From Actinomyces oris (GTDB lineage Bacteria > Actinomycetota > Actinomycetes > Actinomycetales > Actinomycetaceae): a stretch of DNA of 64,000 nt. Position numbers and translations under genes: made by a program. The notes beneath the pieces were generated by a model. That model saw only the letters and a program-made list of their open reading frames with translations. It did no database searches and was not told the DNA's origin. Positions 8,148 through 17,003 of the stretch are shown one piece after another. The stretch covers positions 434,001 through 498,000 of the forward strand of contig NZ_VICC01000006.1 in the NCBI RefSeq assembly GCF_006546825.1, written 5' to 3'. Every line of letters begins with the position of its first letter. The first letter of the stretch is position 1.

Positions 8148-9059
8148 TCACACTGCGGTGTTCTCGACGCTCACGGTCACCTGCATGGACCAGCTTGCCC
8201 CGGGCTCGATGGTGGGCGCATGCTCTCGTACCGCCCCGCTTTCAACGCACACCATCGCAGGGAACTCGTCGTCGGCCATGTCCGGCAGCGGGGCGCTGTG
8301 CGTGGACCAGGGGTTCCACACGATCGTCGAGGGCGCGTTGCGCTTGTCGATGCCGATGATGCGCTGATGCCCGGGATCAGTGACGGTAATCGGCTCGGCG
8401 GAGTCATAGATGCGGTCCACGGGGCCATGGATCGTCACATCGCCCTCCTGGACGTGGTGGGCCTCCTGCGGGCTGCGAGCCAGGTTGTCGCTGTAAGGGG
8501 CGCCTGCGAGCCCGCTGATGCGGCTGGCGGTGACGTCGTGGACTGAGAGATAGGTGTGCGCGGCCGCCTCCACCGTGCGGGGCTCACTCCCCTCGTTGCG
8601 CAGGCTGAGTCCCAGGCGCAGCGTCTTACCGACCTCGACCTCGTAGAGCGCTGTCAGGCGGTCGCGACTGACGCTGAGAAGAGCGCGGACACCGCCGCCG
8701 TCGGTGCTGGTGACTGTCAGCAGCCGCCAGGGGGCGATACGGGCCCACCCGTGCTTCGGTACGGCGTCACCGTTGATGCCCACCCCGAACTCCGGCAGGC
8801 ACAGGGGGATTCCTCCACGGATGGCGGTAGCGCCGTCGAAGACCGCCTGCCGGGAGGTGAAGATGACCTCCGAGCCGCCGCGCGGCACCCAGGAGGTCAC
8901 GGTGGCGCCGTGGAGGTAGATCTCTGCGGCCCCGGCCGGGGCGTCGATGAGGAGCCTCTGCTGTCCTCCCCGTCCTGGCCCTAACGCGGCGGTGCGGGGC
9001 AGACGCAGCTGGTTCGTCACGGCGGGGAGCGTCGGATTGCCGACATTCGGGGCGGTCAT
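8148..9059 (-). CDS. D-hexose-6-phosphate mutarotase (YeaD-like aldose 1-epimerase family)
   Basis: A 303-residue aldose-1-epimerase-fold protein. It has the family landmarks LHGATVTSWVPRGG, a GGIPLCLPEFG segment near residue 85, KHGWARIAPW with the catalytic histidine region near residue 105, and HTYLSVHDVT with the second histidine region near residue 170. YeaD-type enzymes interconvert alpha and beta anomers of glucose-6-phosphate and act in the cytoplasm. The gene stands alone between tRNA-Leu and the divergent AI-2E family transporter gene. Assignment to the hexose-6-phosphate subgroup rests on overall pattern and length. Confidence 0.88.
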   Translation of the reverse strand: MTAPNVGNPTLPAVTNQLRLPRTAALGPGRGGQQRLLIDAPAGAAEIYLHGATVTSWVPRGGSEVIFTSRQAVFDGATAIRGGIPLCLPEFGVGINGDAVPKHGWARIAPWRLLTVTSTDGGGVRALLSVSRDRLTALYEVEVGKTLRLGLSLRNEGSEPRTVEAAAHTYLSVHDVTASRISGLAGAPYSDNLARSPQEAHHVQEGDVTIHGPVDRIYDSAEPITVTDPGHQRIIGIDKRNAPSTIVWNPWSTHSAPLPDMADDEFPAMVCVESGAVREHAPTIEPGASWSMQVTVSVENTAV

Positions 9060-9128
9060 GGGGCCACGCTAGTAGGCTGGGCGTGTTTCGTCAGCCCGTT
9101 ATCCAGCGAAGGACTGATCGTTCACCCC

Positions 9129-10586
9129 ATGGCAACCAACAGCTCTCCGTCACAGGAGCCGACACAGGACGCGCCGCCCGAGATTCCCGAGTCCTCCCAG
9201 ACCTCCGACTCCCATCAGGCGGTTCAGGGACCCGGCTCAGGGAAGAAGTCCGCTCGAGAGACGCTCAGCAGCAGTGGCTTGCTGAGCCGGCTCAAAAGCG
9301 CCCGTACGGCGCTGGACCGGGGGATCGACTGGGCGGAGAGGCGCAGGCAGGCGGACCGCGACTACCAGCTGCACTGGAAGTCGACTCCGGAGGAGGCGGA
9401 GAGCAGGCCGGCCGCTCCCCCGGTGTCCACCACTCATGTGCGCGTGGCCCCCTCGGTCTCCTTCCCTGAGACGGTCACAACCCGTTCCTCGGTCATGGAC
9501 TCCCTGCCCGCCTGGCTGGTGCGGGGTGGCATGGGGGCCTGGCTGGGACTGGGCATCATCATTGTCATCGGCCTGATCTTCTACGCCACCTCGCAGGTGA
9601 TCCCGGTCTTCATTGGCCTGTTCATGGCACTGGTGTTCACCTCGATCCTCCAGCCGATGGTCAACCTCTTCGCCAAGATCATGCCCCGCTACCCGGCGAC
9701 CTTCCTGGCACTTCTCACCACCATCGGTGCGATCGCCGGACTGGTCACGTACGTGGTCACCTCGGTCACCAGCCAGTGGAGCTCCCTCGCGTCCCAGTTC
9801 GGCGATGGCCTCAACACCATCATGGACTTCCTGGAGAATGGGCCGCTGCACCTGACGCAGCAGCAGATCTATCACCAGCTCCAGCTCTGGCTGCGCCAGG
9901 GGCAGCACTATCTGCAGTCCAATGCCCCGTCCCTGGCCTCGGAGCTGCTGTCCAACGCCAGTGCGGTCGTTGATGTGCTCACGGTCCTGGCCCTGGCACT
10001 GTTCGTCACGATCTTCTTCCTGGCCTCCGGGGGCAGGATGTGGCGCTGGTTCCTCAACGAGCTGCCTGCCACGATGCGGGAGTCGACCCACCGGGCTGCG
10101 GGCGCCGGCTGGTACACCTTCGCCGGGTACGCCCGCGGCACTGTGCTGGTGGCGCTCACCGACGCCATCATGGCCGGGATCTTCCTCCAGCTGGTGGGGA
10201 TCCCGTTGGCAGCACCCCTGGCGGTGCTCGTGTTCATTGGTGCCTTCATCCCGATCATCGGCGCACCTCTGGCGATGCTCGTGGCCATGGTGGTGGCCCT
10301 GGCCTCCGGCGGCTTCGTCACCATGATCGTTGTCGGCGTGGGAGTGGCCGGGATCGGCCAGATCGAGGGGCACATTCTCCAGCCCCTCATCATGGGTCGC
10401 CAGGTCTCTCTGCACCCTGTGGTGGTCATCATCGGTGTCGCCTTGGGGACCTACGCCGCCGGCCTGCTCGGCGCGATCGTCGCGGTCCCGCTCATCAGCG
10501 TGCTCTGGTCCGTCTACTCCGAGCTGCACACCAAGGACGCCCCGGTCACTGGCGAGCTGCCCGCCTACTCCTCCCGTAAGGAGTGA
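9129..10586 (+). CDS. AI-2E family transporter (PerM/TqsA-like)
   Basis: A 485-residue protein with a polar N-terminus of about 120 residues rich in Ser/Pro and charged residues, then the AI-2E transporter family fold of about eight hydrophobic segments. Typical features are the early LGLGIIIVIGLIFYATSQVI pair, the soluble middle region, and the C-terminal FIGAFIPIIGAPLAMLVAMV and GHILQPLIMGRQVSLHPVVV motifs. Members include TqsA, which exports autoinducer-2, and several sodium/proton antiporters, so the substrate is open. It converges on dnaE2 with 12 bases between stops. The N-terminal tail is longer than in many relatives. Confidence 0.9.
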   Translation: MATNSSPSQEPTQDAPPEIPESSQTSDSHQAVQGPGSGKKSARETLSSSGLLSRLKSARTALDRGIDWAERRRQADRDYQLHWKSTPEEAESRPAAPPVSTTHVRVAPSVSFPETVTTRSSVMDSLPAWLVRGGMGAWLGLGIIIVIGLIFYATSQVIPVFIGLFMALVFTSILQPMVNLFAKIMPRYPATFLALLTTIGAIAGLVTYVVTSVTSQWSSLASQFGDGLNTIMDFLENGPLHLTQQQIYHQLQLWLRQGQHYLQSNAPSLASELLSNASAVVDVLTVLALALFVTIFFLASGGRMWRWFLNELPATMRESTHRAAGAGWYTFAGYARGTVLVALTDAIMAGIFLQLVGIPLAAPLAVLVFIGAFIPIIGAPLAMLVAMVVALASGGFVTMIVVGVGVAGIGQIEGHILQPLIMGRQVSLHPVVVIIGVALGTYAAGLLGAIVAVPLISVLWSVYSELHTKDAPVTGELPAYSSRKE

Positions 10587-10598
10587 GGGGCGCCGCTG

Positions 10599-13500
10599 TC
10601 AGCACCAGTCCCGGCTGCCGGTGCCCGGGACACCGGGAAGGACCTGGAGACGATCGGCCATGAGCGCGACGACTCCGTCGCCCTTCTCCACGGTGCCGCG
10701 CACGATGAGAGCGACGGCGCGTCTGCCGATGCTCCGGTAGCGGCGCCACATACCGGCTCGGCAGGCGACGTTGAGCAGACCAGTCTCGTCCTCCAGGTTG
10801 AGGAAGATCATGCCGGAAGCAGTGTGGGGGCGCTGCCGGTGGGTGACGACGCCGGCGACGCGCACCCGGCTCCCATGCTCCTGATCCGCCAGGTCGGCTG
10901 CGCTGAGCACACCGTCGGCGGTCAGTGAGGCTCGCAGCAGCCTCAGGGGCGAGCCCTGCGTGGACACTCCGGTCAGGCTCAGGTCGGCGGCCTGGCGCTC
11001 GCGGTCGGTCATGGTCGGCAAGGTTGGGGCCTGGGAGCCGACGGCGGTTCCCGGAAGCGTGGGCTGGCACCACACTTCCGGCCCCTGACGGGAGGCGCCA
11101 CGACGTCGGCCGTGCTCATCGGAGAGGACTCCGGCAGCCCACAGGGCCTGACGGCGCTCCACGCCTAGACTGTCCAGGGCTCCTGAGACGGCCAGTGACT
11201 CAAGGCGGGAGCGGCTCAGACTCACGCGTCGTGCAAGATCGGCCAGGTCCTGGTAGGGGCCGTGGGCACGGCGCTCGGTGACGATGGCCTGCGCGGCCCG
11301 CTCCCCCAGCCCCTTGATCGGGGCCAGGCCCAGGCGCACTGCGAGATCATCGTGGATGTCCAGGGAGGACGGGGCAGCGGGATGGGGCCTCAGCGGCTCC
11401 CACTGGTCTGATGGGCCGGCGCCCTGGTGGTCTTCCCGCTGCTCGACGGTGGCCTGCGCCAGTGAGCGGTTGATGTCTGCGGGTAGGACGCGCACACCGT
11501 GGCGGCGAGCGTCGGCAACCAGTGACTGCGGGGACCAGAAGCCCATGGGCTGGGCTGCCAGGACCCCGGCGTAGAAGTCCTCTGGCTTGCGCGCCTTGAG
11601 CCAGGCTGAGGCGTAGACCAGGTAGGCGAAGGAGAAGGCGTGGGACTCGGGGAAGCCGAACTCGGCGAACGACCTCAACTTGCTGTAGATCGTCTCCGCT
11701 GTGGGCGCGTCAATACCCCGGGACCTCATTCCGGCTATGAGCTTGTCACGGAGGGCGTCCATGCGCTCTATGGATCGTTTGGCTCCCATGGCCTGACGCA
11801 GGCTGTCGGCCTCGGCGGGGCTGAAGCCTGCGGCGTCGACGGCGATCTGCATGAGCTGCTCCTGGAAGAGCGGCACTCCCAAGGTCTTGGTCAGGGCGGG
11901 TTTGAGGGAGTCATGCAGGTAGGTGACCTCCTCGCGCCCCAGCCTGCGGCGGATGTAGGGGTTGACGGCGTCGCCCTGGATGGGGCCGGGGCGGATGAGG
12001 GCGACCTCGACGACGATGTCGTAGAAGGTCTGGGGCCGGAGTCGGGGCAGGGTGGCCATCTGGGCACGCGACTCGACCTGGAAGACTCCGACCGTGTCCG
12101 CGGCCGTGAGCAGTCGGTAGACGGCCGGGTCCTCTTCGGGCAGGGTGTGCAGCCCCCAGGGACGGCCGGACTGGGAGGTGCGCAGTTCTCCTTCCGTCAC
12201 GGCGTCGGGAACGGTCTGCCCCCGTTGTGCCAGCGTGGTGAAGGCCAGGCGCAGGGCGGTGAGCGCTCCCAGGCCCAGGAGGTCGAACTTGACCAGCCCG
12301 GCCTCGGCGCAGTCGTCCTTGTCCCATTGGAGGACCGAGCGGTTGTCCATGGCGGCCCAGCGCACCGGGCAGACCTCGGTGACGGGGCGGCCGCACAGGA
12401 CCATGCCTCCGGGGTGGACCCCCAGGTGGCGGGGCAGTCTCAGCAGCTTCTCCGCGATGTCGAGGACCGGCTCGGGGACCTCGTCGTTCTGCCCGGTCAG
12501 TCCTCCGGGGCGCACTGAGGTCCACCGCTCCATCTGCTTGGCCCAGGCGTCCTGTACTCCGGCGGGGTGGCCGAGGGCCCGGGCGGCGTCACGGACTGCG
12601 GATCGGGGGCGGTAGGAGATGACGTTGGCGACCTGGGCGGCACGTTCTCTGCCGTAGCGGGAGTAGACGTGTTGGATGACCTCTTCGCGGCGGCAGGCCT
12701 CGATGTCGAGGTCGATGTCGGGGTAGCCGGCTCGCCCCGGGGACAAGAAGCGCTCGAAGAGCATCTGGTGCCTGACGGCGTCGACGGCTGTGATGCCCAG
12801 AGCGTAGCAGACTGCGGAGTTGGCCGCCGAGCCTCTCCCCTGGCACAGGATTCCCGACTGTGCGCAGAACTCGACGATGGCGTGCACGATGAGGAAGTAG
12901 CCGGGGAATCCCAGGGACTCGATGACCTCGAGCTCGTGGTTGAGCACCTCCCAGGCCCGGGGGTGCTCCTGCGGGGTGCCGTAGCGGCGGGTGGCGCCTT
13001 GGCGGGTGAGCTCACGCAACCAGCTGGCAGGTGTGTGGCCCTCCGGGACATCGGCGTCGGGGAGGTCGGGGGCGATGAGGGACAGGTCGAAGGCGAGGTC
13101 TGCGGCGAGCTCGGCGGCCAGGTCGACGGCTCCGGGACTGCGCCGGTGGAGCAGCGCCATGTCCTGGGCTCCTCGTAGCCAGCGGCCAATGGGGGTCAGG
13201 TGACCGCGGGCGCCTTCCAGGTCGGTGACCAGGCGGGTGGAGGTGAGCACGTCGGCGAGACGGGCGTCGGCCGGGTGGGCGCAGCGCACTGCACCGGTGG
13301 CCACGAGAGGCAGCCGGTGGTCGTGGGCCAGCCGGGTCAGGGCGTCGGTGAGGGCGGCGTCGGTGGGGCCTCCGTCCAGAGTAAGCTCAACGGCCAGGCC
13401 GATTGCGGCGTCCCCTTCAACCTGCCGGTGAGCGATGGTCGTGGGGCCGGCACCGAAGGGACGTCCTCGGTCAGGCGCGGCGAAGAGCTCGGTAAGGCGG

Positions 13501-14006
13501 CCCAAGCAGGTGTCTGCCGCCTTCAGGTCCCAGGTGTCGGGTCGACGTGGATCCCCCAGGGCCCGACGCAAAGGGCCGTTGGCGGTACCGGTGAGGACGA
13601 GGCAGGTCCCCGCCGCTGCCTCGGTCTGGCCGGTGGACTCGGAGCGGAGAGCCGAGGCGAGTGTGGGCAGGTCGTGGGCCGGTTCTCGGCGTTGCCCTGC
13701 GTCCAGGTTGTGCCGGGAGATGGCGGTCACCAGCTGGCGGTAGCCGGTGGGGTTGCGAGCCAGGACGGGTAAGTGGGAGCCGTCGGCCAGGGTGAGCTCG
13801 GTGCCGTGAATGGTGGGTAGGCCATGGGCGCGGCCTGCTTGGGCGTGCTTGACGATGCCGGGGACGCCGTCGTGATCGGTCAGGGCGAGGGCCTCCAACC
13901 CGAGCTCGACGGCGGCCGAGGCCAGGTCATCGGGCTCGTTGGCCCCGTCGAGGAAGGAGTAGGCGGAGTGGGCGTGGAGCTCGGCATAGCGGTGTCGTCC
14001 GGTCAT
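10599..14006 (-). CDS. dnaE2: Error-prone DNA polymerase III alpha subunit, DnaE2/ImuC
   Basis: A 1135-residue C-family DNA polymerase. The PHP domain is at residues 1 to about 200 (HAHSAYSFLDGA, then DHDGVPG). The catalytic palm carries GYPDIDLDIE near residue 427, supplying two of the metal-binding aspartates, and the C-terminal OB domain reads GMIFLNLEDETGLLNVACR. DnaE2 carries out damage-induced mutagenic translesion synthesis together with ImuA' and ImuB, which are encoded on this strand at 20142-22753. It lies 23 bases after the DUF222/HNH gene with no promoter-like sequence or LexA box in the gap. Expression from the box at 16566 is therefore inferred. Confidence 0.95.
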   Translation of the reverse strand: MTGRHRYAELHAHSAYSFLDGANEPDDLASAAVELGLEALALTDHDGVPGIVKHAQAGRAHGLPTIHGTELTLADGSHLPVLARNPTGYRQLVTAISRHNLDAGQRREPAHDLPTLASALRSESTGQTEAAAGTCLVLTGTANGPLRRALGDPRRPDTWDLKAADTCLGRLTELFAAPDRGRPFGAGPTTIAHRQVEGDAAIGLAVELTLDGGPTDAALTDALTRLAHDHRLPLVATGAVRCAHPADARLADVLTSTRLVTDLEGARGHLTPIGRWLRGAQDMALLHRRSPGAVDLAAELAADLAFDLSLIAPDLPDADVPEGHTPASWLRELTRQGATRRYGTPQEHPRAWEVLNHELEVIESLGFPGYFLIVHAIVEFCAQSGILCQGRGSAANSAVCYALGITAVDAVRHQMLFERFLSPGRAGYPDIDLDIEACRREEVIQHVYSRYGRERAAQVANVISYRPRSAVRDAARALGHPAGVQDAWAKQMERWTSVRPGGLTGQNDEVPEPVLDIAEKLLRLPRHLGVHPGGMVLCGRPVTEVCPVRWAAMDNRSVLQWDKDDCAEAGLVKFDLLGLGALTALRLAFTTLAQRGQTVPDAVTEGELRTSQSGRPWGLHTLPEEDPAVYRLLTAADTVGVFQVESRAQMATLPRLRPQTFYDIVVEVALIRPGPIQGDAVNPYIRRRLGREEVTYLHDSLKPALTKTLGVPLFQEQLMQIAVDAAGFSPAEADSLRQAMGAKRSIERMDALRDKLIAGMRSRGIDAPTAETIYSKLRSFAEFGFPESHAFSFAYLVYASAWLKARKPEDFYAGVLAAQPMGFWSPQSLVADARRHGVRVLPADINRSLAQATVEQREDHQGAGPSDQWEPLRPHPAAPSSLDIHDDLAVRLGLAPIKGLGERAAQAIVTERRAHGPYQDLADLARRVSLSRSRLESLAVSGALDSLGVERRQALWAAGVLSDEHGRRRGASRQGPEVWCQPTLPGTAVGSQAPTLPTMTDRERQAADLSLTGVSTQGSPLRLLRASLTADGVLSAADLADQEHGSRVRVAGVVTHRQRPHTASGMIFLNLEDETGLLNVACRAGMWRRYRSIGRRAVALIVRGTVEKGDGVVALMADRLQVLPGVPGTGSRDWC

Positions 14007-14029
14007 GACTATTGGTGGCGCCTGGAGCG

Positions 14030-16573
14030 TTAGAAGGGTGGGGCTTGGTCGATGAGGGGTGCGAGTTGGAGGGTGTGGGCGGCTTTGGGGTAGGGGGTGG
14101 GTTCGTAGGTTCCGGGTTGCTGGCCGGGTTGGGGGCCGCGGGTCTCGAGGCGGGGGCTGGTGCTGCCGTTGGTGTTGGTGCCGAAACGGGCGTGGTCGTG
14201 GGTGTGGTTGTCGAGTGCTGTGTCAAGGGCGCGGTTGAGGCGGTTGAGGATGTCGGGGTTGATCTGTTGGCTTAGGTCGGTTGGTATGACGGTGCTGGGG
14301 GCGTGGTGCTGGTGGGGTCCGGTCTTGTGGGGTAGGCGGGTGATGGTGCCGTCTGGGTGGCGCTGGTAGACGGTCTTGTCGGGGGTGTGCCAGGACAGGG
14401 TTCCGGTGGTCTGGTCTCTGGTGAGTGCCCAGCCGGGGGTGTGCTTGAGGCGGTGGTGGGCCTGGCACAGAGTGGTGAGGTTGTTCAGGCTGGTGGTTCC
14501 GCCTTGGCTCCAGGCGGTGAGGTGGTCGATATCGCAGCGTTCGGCGGGGGTCTGGCAGGTGGGGAAGACGCAGGCTCGGTCGCGGGCGCGTACCAGGTCG
14601 GCCAGGCCGGCTGGGGGCCGGTAGCGGGTGCGTCCCACGTCTACGACGGTGCCGCTTGCCGGGTCGGTGACCAGGCGCCTCCAGGTCCCGCCGGCGGCCA
14701 GGGCCCAGGCGGTCAGGGCCGGCACCGACGCGCTGCGCGCCCCGATGCGCACCTCCGCGACCTCAGCCGGCGAGGCGGCCGGCTGGGCGATGAGAGCAGT
14801 GGACAACGACGCGGCAGGCGAGGAGTCGTGAGCAGCCGAGCACGAGAAGGCGGGAGTAGCCGGGGCGGGTACAGGCAGACTCCTACCACTGGAGCCGGGC
14901 AGACTCCTCCCATCAGTGGTGGGCAGGCCTCTCCGGTCATGCGGGGATGCTGCGTCATTGAGAGGGTCGGGCGTGACAATGGTGGGGCTCTTGTCTGGGC
15001 TGGCTCTGCCGGACTTCGGATGGCAGGGACCTTCGGGGCGCTCAGCGCTCTCGGGAACACCACACTTAGGAGCACAGCCCTCGGGCACATAGCCCCCGTG
15101 ATCGCTGTCCTGGAGCCGGTTGCCTCCGATGCTGGTGGCGGGTTCGCTGCCGCAGGGACCGTGAGCAGCTGGGGTGTGGTCGGTGGCGTCTTCTGGCTGA
15201 GCCAGGCCACCTGGGTCGGTCAGGCTGGTCAGGGGGACGGTGACCTGGACGTCGATGTGGATGCCCTCTAGGAGGGGGAGGTGTCCGGTGCCTGAGGGGG
15301 TCCACCACGGGCTGGCTGAGCCCACCAGGGAGCTCAAGGCCCCCAGGAGCCCTTCCAGAGGCACCCCGTCAGGCAGCAGCCGTGCCTGGGTAGCCGGCCC
15401 GGAGAGGTTGGCCTCGGCCTGGGCTTCGCCGTCATGCTCGGCTTCCTTCGGGGAAGGCTGGGTGAAGGCGGTCTGCTGGCTGGTGCGTAGTGTGGACAGG
15501 GCCATCGCGCCGAGTGCGTCGGCCCGCAGCTGGGCCAGGGTGCGCTGCTCACCGCAGGCCCACGCGCTGGCGGCGATCGCATCCAAGGTGGCGTCCAGCA
15601 ACAAAGCGTCCATGGTCGGCAGCACCAGCCGGACCTGGGACATGCCTTCACCGACCGGCCTGGGGCGTGACACGCACCGCCGGGAGACATTGACCCGCAC
15701 CCGCTCAGCATGCCCGGCGGGGTCGACCTCCATTAGGGCCCGCTCAATGTCGCGTCCTACCTGGGACACGCTACGCCTGGGCGCCTGAGGCAGGACCCGC
15801 TCCTGAACGGCCAGCGCCACCGGGGCCGGCACCCCCTCCAGGCGGCGAGTCACCAGGGACGCCTTGGCTGCATCCAGCACCCCGCACCGCTCCATGGCCT
15901 CAACCGGCCCGAAACCCATGTCCATCAGGGCGCTACCGTGATCCACGATCTGCCCGGCCCGGCTCCGGGATACCCCCAGGCGGGCCGACAGCAGGCAGGT
16001 GGCGTTGAACCTGCGCTCCTCGAACCCCACCACCGACGAGACCCGACCATCCGGACCCCACTGCCCCGGGTGGGTCGACAACTCGGCGCACCCGGTCAGG
16101 CACGCCGCCGCCAGGGCCTCACCCCAAGACGCCCACGCCACCAGCCGGCGACAGGCCGCCGCCAGCTCCCCCAGACCCCGCGCCCCCAGACCAAGCAACC
16201 CAGTAGCACCAGCCTCCTCCAGAGACACGACCCTGTGTCCCTCAGCCGCAGCCACCAACGTCGCGTCAGCACCCGACTCGCCGGTGAGCAGGGCCGGCGC
16301 CGCATCACCATCAGCAGCGCAACCCTCACCGTCACCACTTCCATCGCCGCCACCGTCGCTGTCGTCGTCGTGGTCCTGGGCGGTGACCAGCAGCCGGGCC
16401 AGCAGCCCCTCCACCACACCGGCCAGCGCTCCGCCAGCGGCCAAGGACCCCAGCAGGCCCGCCACGCTCTCAGGGCAGGTCACGGCCTCCGCCGACACGT
16501 CCCCGCCAGGCGCACCCAGCACCCCGGCCACACCACCGGCCGGGACACGAGGAAGCACACCACCTTCGAACAT
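14030..16573 (-). CDS. DUF222 (13E12-type) protein with C-terminal HNH endonuclease domain
   Basis: An 847-residue protein. The N-terminal two-thirds resembles the DUF222/13E12 repeat family (helical, with segments such as RAGQIVDHGSALMDMG). A Ser/Pro/Gly-rich linker of about 150 residues follows, then an HNH nuclease domain near residues 665-720 containing CVFPTCQTPAERCDIDHL and LCQAHHRLKH, with the CxxC zinc-type and DH...H catalytic pattern. The length exceeds most relatives (about 400-550) because of the linker. The ATG at 16573 lies inside a LexA-like box and six bases after a TATACT -10, which suggests a leaderless mRNA. It heads an operon with dnaE2. In M. tuberculosis several 13E12 genes are LexA-controlled; the biological role is unknown. 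Confidence 0.9.
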   Translation of the reverse strand: MFEGGVLPRVPAGGVAGVLGAPGGDVSAEAVTCPESVAGLLGSLAAGGALAGVVEGLLARLLVTAQDHDDDSDGGGDGSGDGEGCAADGDAAPALLTGESGADATLVAAAEGHRVVSLEEAGATGLLGLGARGLGELAAACRRLVAWASWGEALAAACLTGCAELSTHPGQWGPDGRVSSVVGFEERRFNATCLLSARLGVSRSRAGQIVDHGSALMDMGFGPVEAMERCGVLDAAKASLVTRRLEGVPAPVALAVQERVLPQAPRRSVSQVGRDIERALMEVDPAGHAERVRVNVSRRCVSRPRPVGEGMSQVRLVLPTMDALLLDATLDAIAASAWACGEQRTLAQLRADALGAMALSTLRTSQQTAFTQPSPKEAEHDGEAQAEANLSGPATQARLLPDGVPLEGLLGALSSLVGSASPWWTPSGTGHLPLLEGIHIDVQVTVPLTSLTDPGGLAQPEDATDHTPAAHGPCGSEPATSIGGNRLQDSDHGGYVPEGCAPKCGVPESAERPEGPCHPKSGRASPDKSPTIVTPDPLNDAASPHDRRGLPTTDGRSLPGSSGRSLPVPAPATPAFSCSAAHDSSPAASLSTALIAQPAASPAEVAEVRIGARSASVPALTAWALAAGGTWRRLVTDPASGTVVDVGRTRYRPPAGLADLVRARDRACVFPTCQTPAERCDIDHLTAWSQGGTTSLNNLTTLCQAHHRLKHTPGWALTRDQTTGTLSWHTPDKTVYQRHPDGTITRLPHKTGPHQHHAPSTVIPTDLSQQINPDILNRLNRALDTALDNHTHDHARFGTNTNGSTSPRLETRGPQPGQQPGTYEPTPYPKAAHTLQLAPLIDQAPPF

Positions 16574-16585
16574 ATGTACAGTATA
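16566..16585 (-). promoter_or_regulatory. LexA-like SOS box overlapping the -10 and start codon of the HNH-dnaE2 operon
   Basis: The plus strand reads TCGAACATATGTACAG at 16566-16581, close to the Gram-positive SOS consensus CGAACRNRYGTTYC. On the minus strand TATACT (16585-16580) is a good -10, and the ATG of the HNH gene (16573-16571) falls in the middle of the box. The same 16-mer with one base changed occurs before imuA'. Confidence 0.75.
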
Positions 16586-17003
16586 GCCCGAGCCTCCACC
16601 ACCCGCACGCCGAAACGGACCCCAGAATCACTGGAACAGCAACGAAAACCCGACGGCGCCGACCTTCCTGGCCCCAGGCACACGGAGACGGGGTGGGACC
16701 GGCCCTTGCCTCACGTCCCGAACTCGCCCACCTGAACCGGCTAACCGGTTTGGGTAAGCCGGCCCGGGAAGTCCGGTCCGGGCGGCCTAGTTCACGGACA
16801 TAGGTTCGGGAGGGCTGGGTGCGGGGATATGGGGGCGGGAGAGCTGGTTCGGGCGGACCAGTTCAAGGATGCAGGTTCGAGGCGCTCGGCTCGGGTGACC
16901 CGGTTTAGGGGGTTCGGATCGAGTGGGGCCGGCTCAGGCCGACCCGGCCCCACCTACCCGAACCCGCTCACCCAACCCCACCCCCTCCCCGACGTGACGC
17001 GGC
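16574..17003. other. 430-base intergenic region with degenerate GC-rich repeats
   Basis: No gene is seen. Two imperfect copies of a 35-base element start at 16776 and 16847 (71 bases apart), both of the form GTYCGGGCGG...AGTTCA...AGGTTCG. The rest is G-rich on the plus strand with scattered GGTTCGG motifs. The left edge is the SOS promoter and the right edge is the terminator-like hairpin at 16923-16953. Confidence 0.5.
16923..16953 (-). terminator. Possible terminator hairpin after the satD-membrane protein unit
   Basis: Ten-base perfect arms GTGGGGCCGG/CCGGCCCCAC with an 11-base loop, about 50 bases past the stop of the membrane protein gene. There is no T-run; the function is inferred from position. 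Confidence 0.45.

Noticed and set aside
7940-8359. Open frame beginning VVSEGGLEPPRPF across the tRNA
   Set aside because: This is the familiar spurious translation through the reverse complement of a tRNA-Leu gene; no domain follows.
9237-10529. 430-codon minus-strand frame opposite the AI-2E transporter gene
   Set aside because: His/Asp/Gly-rich antisense shadow; no recognisable domain.
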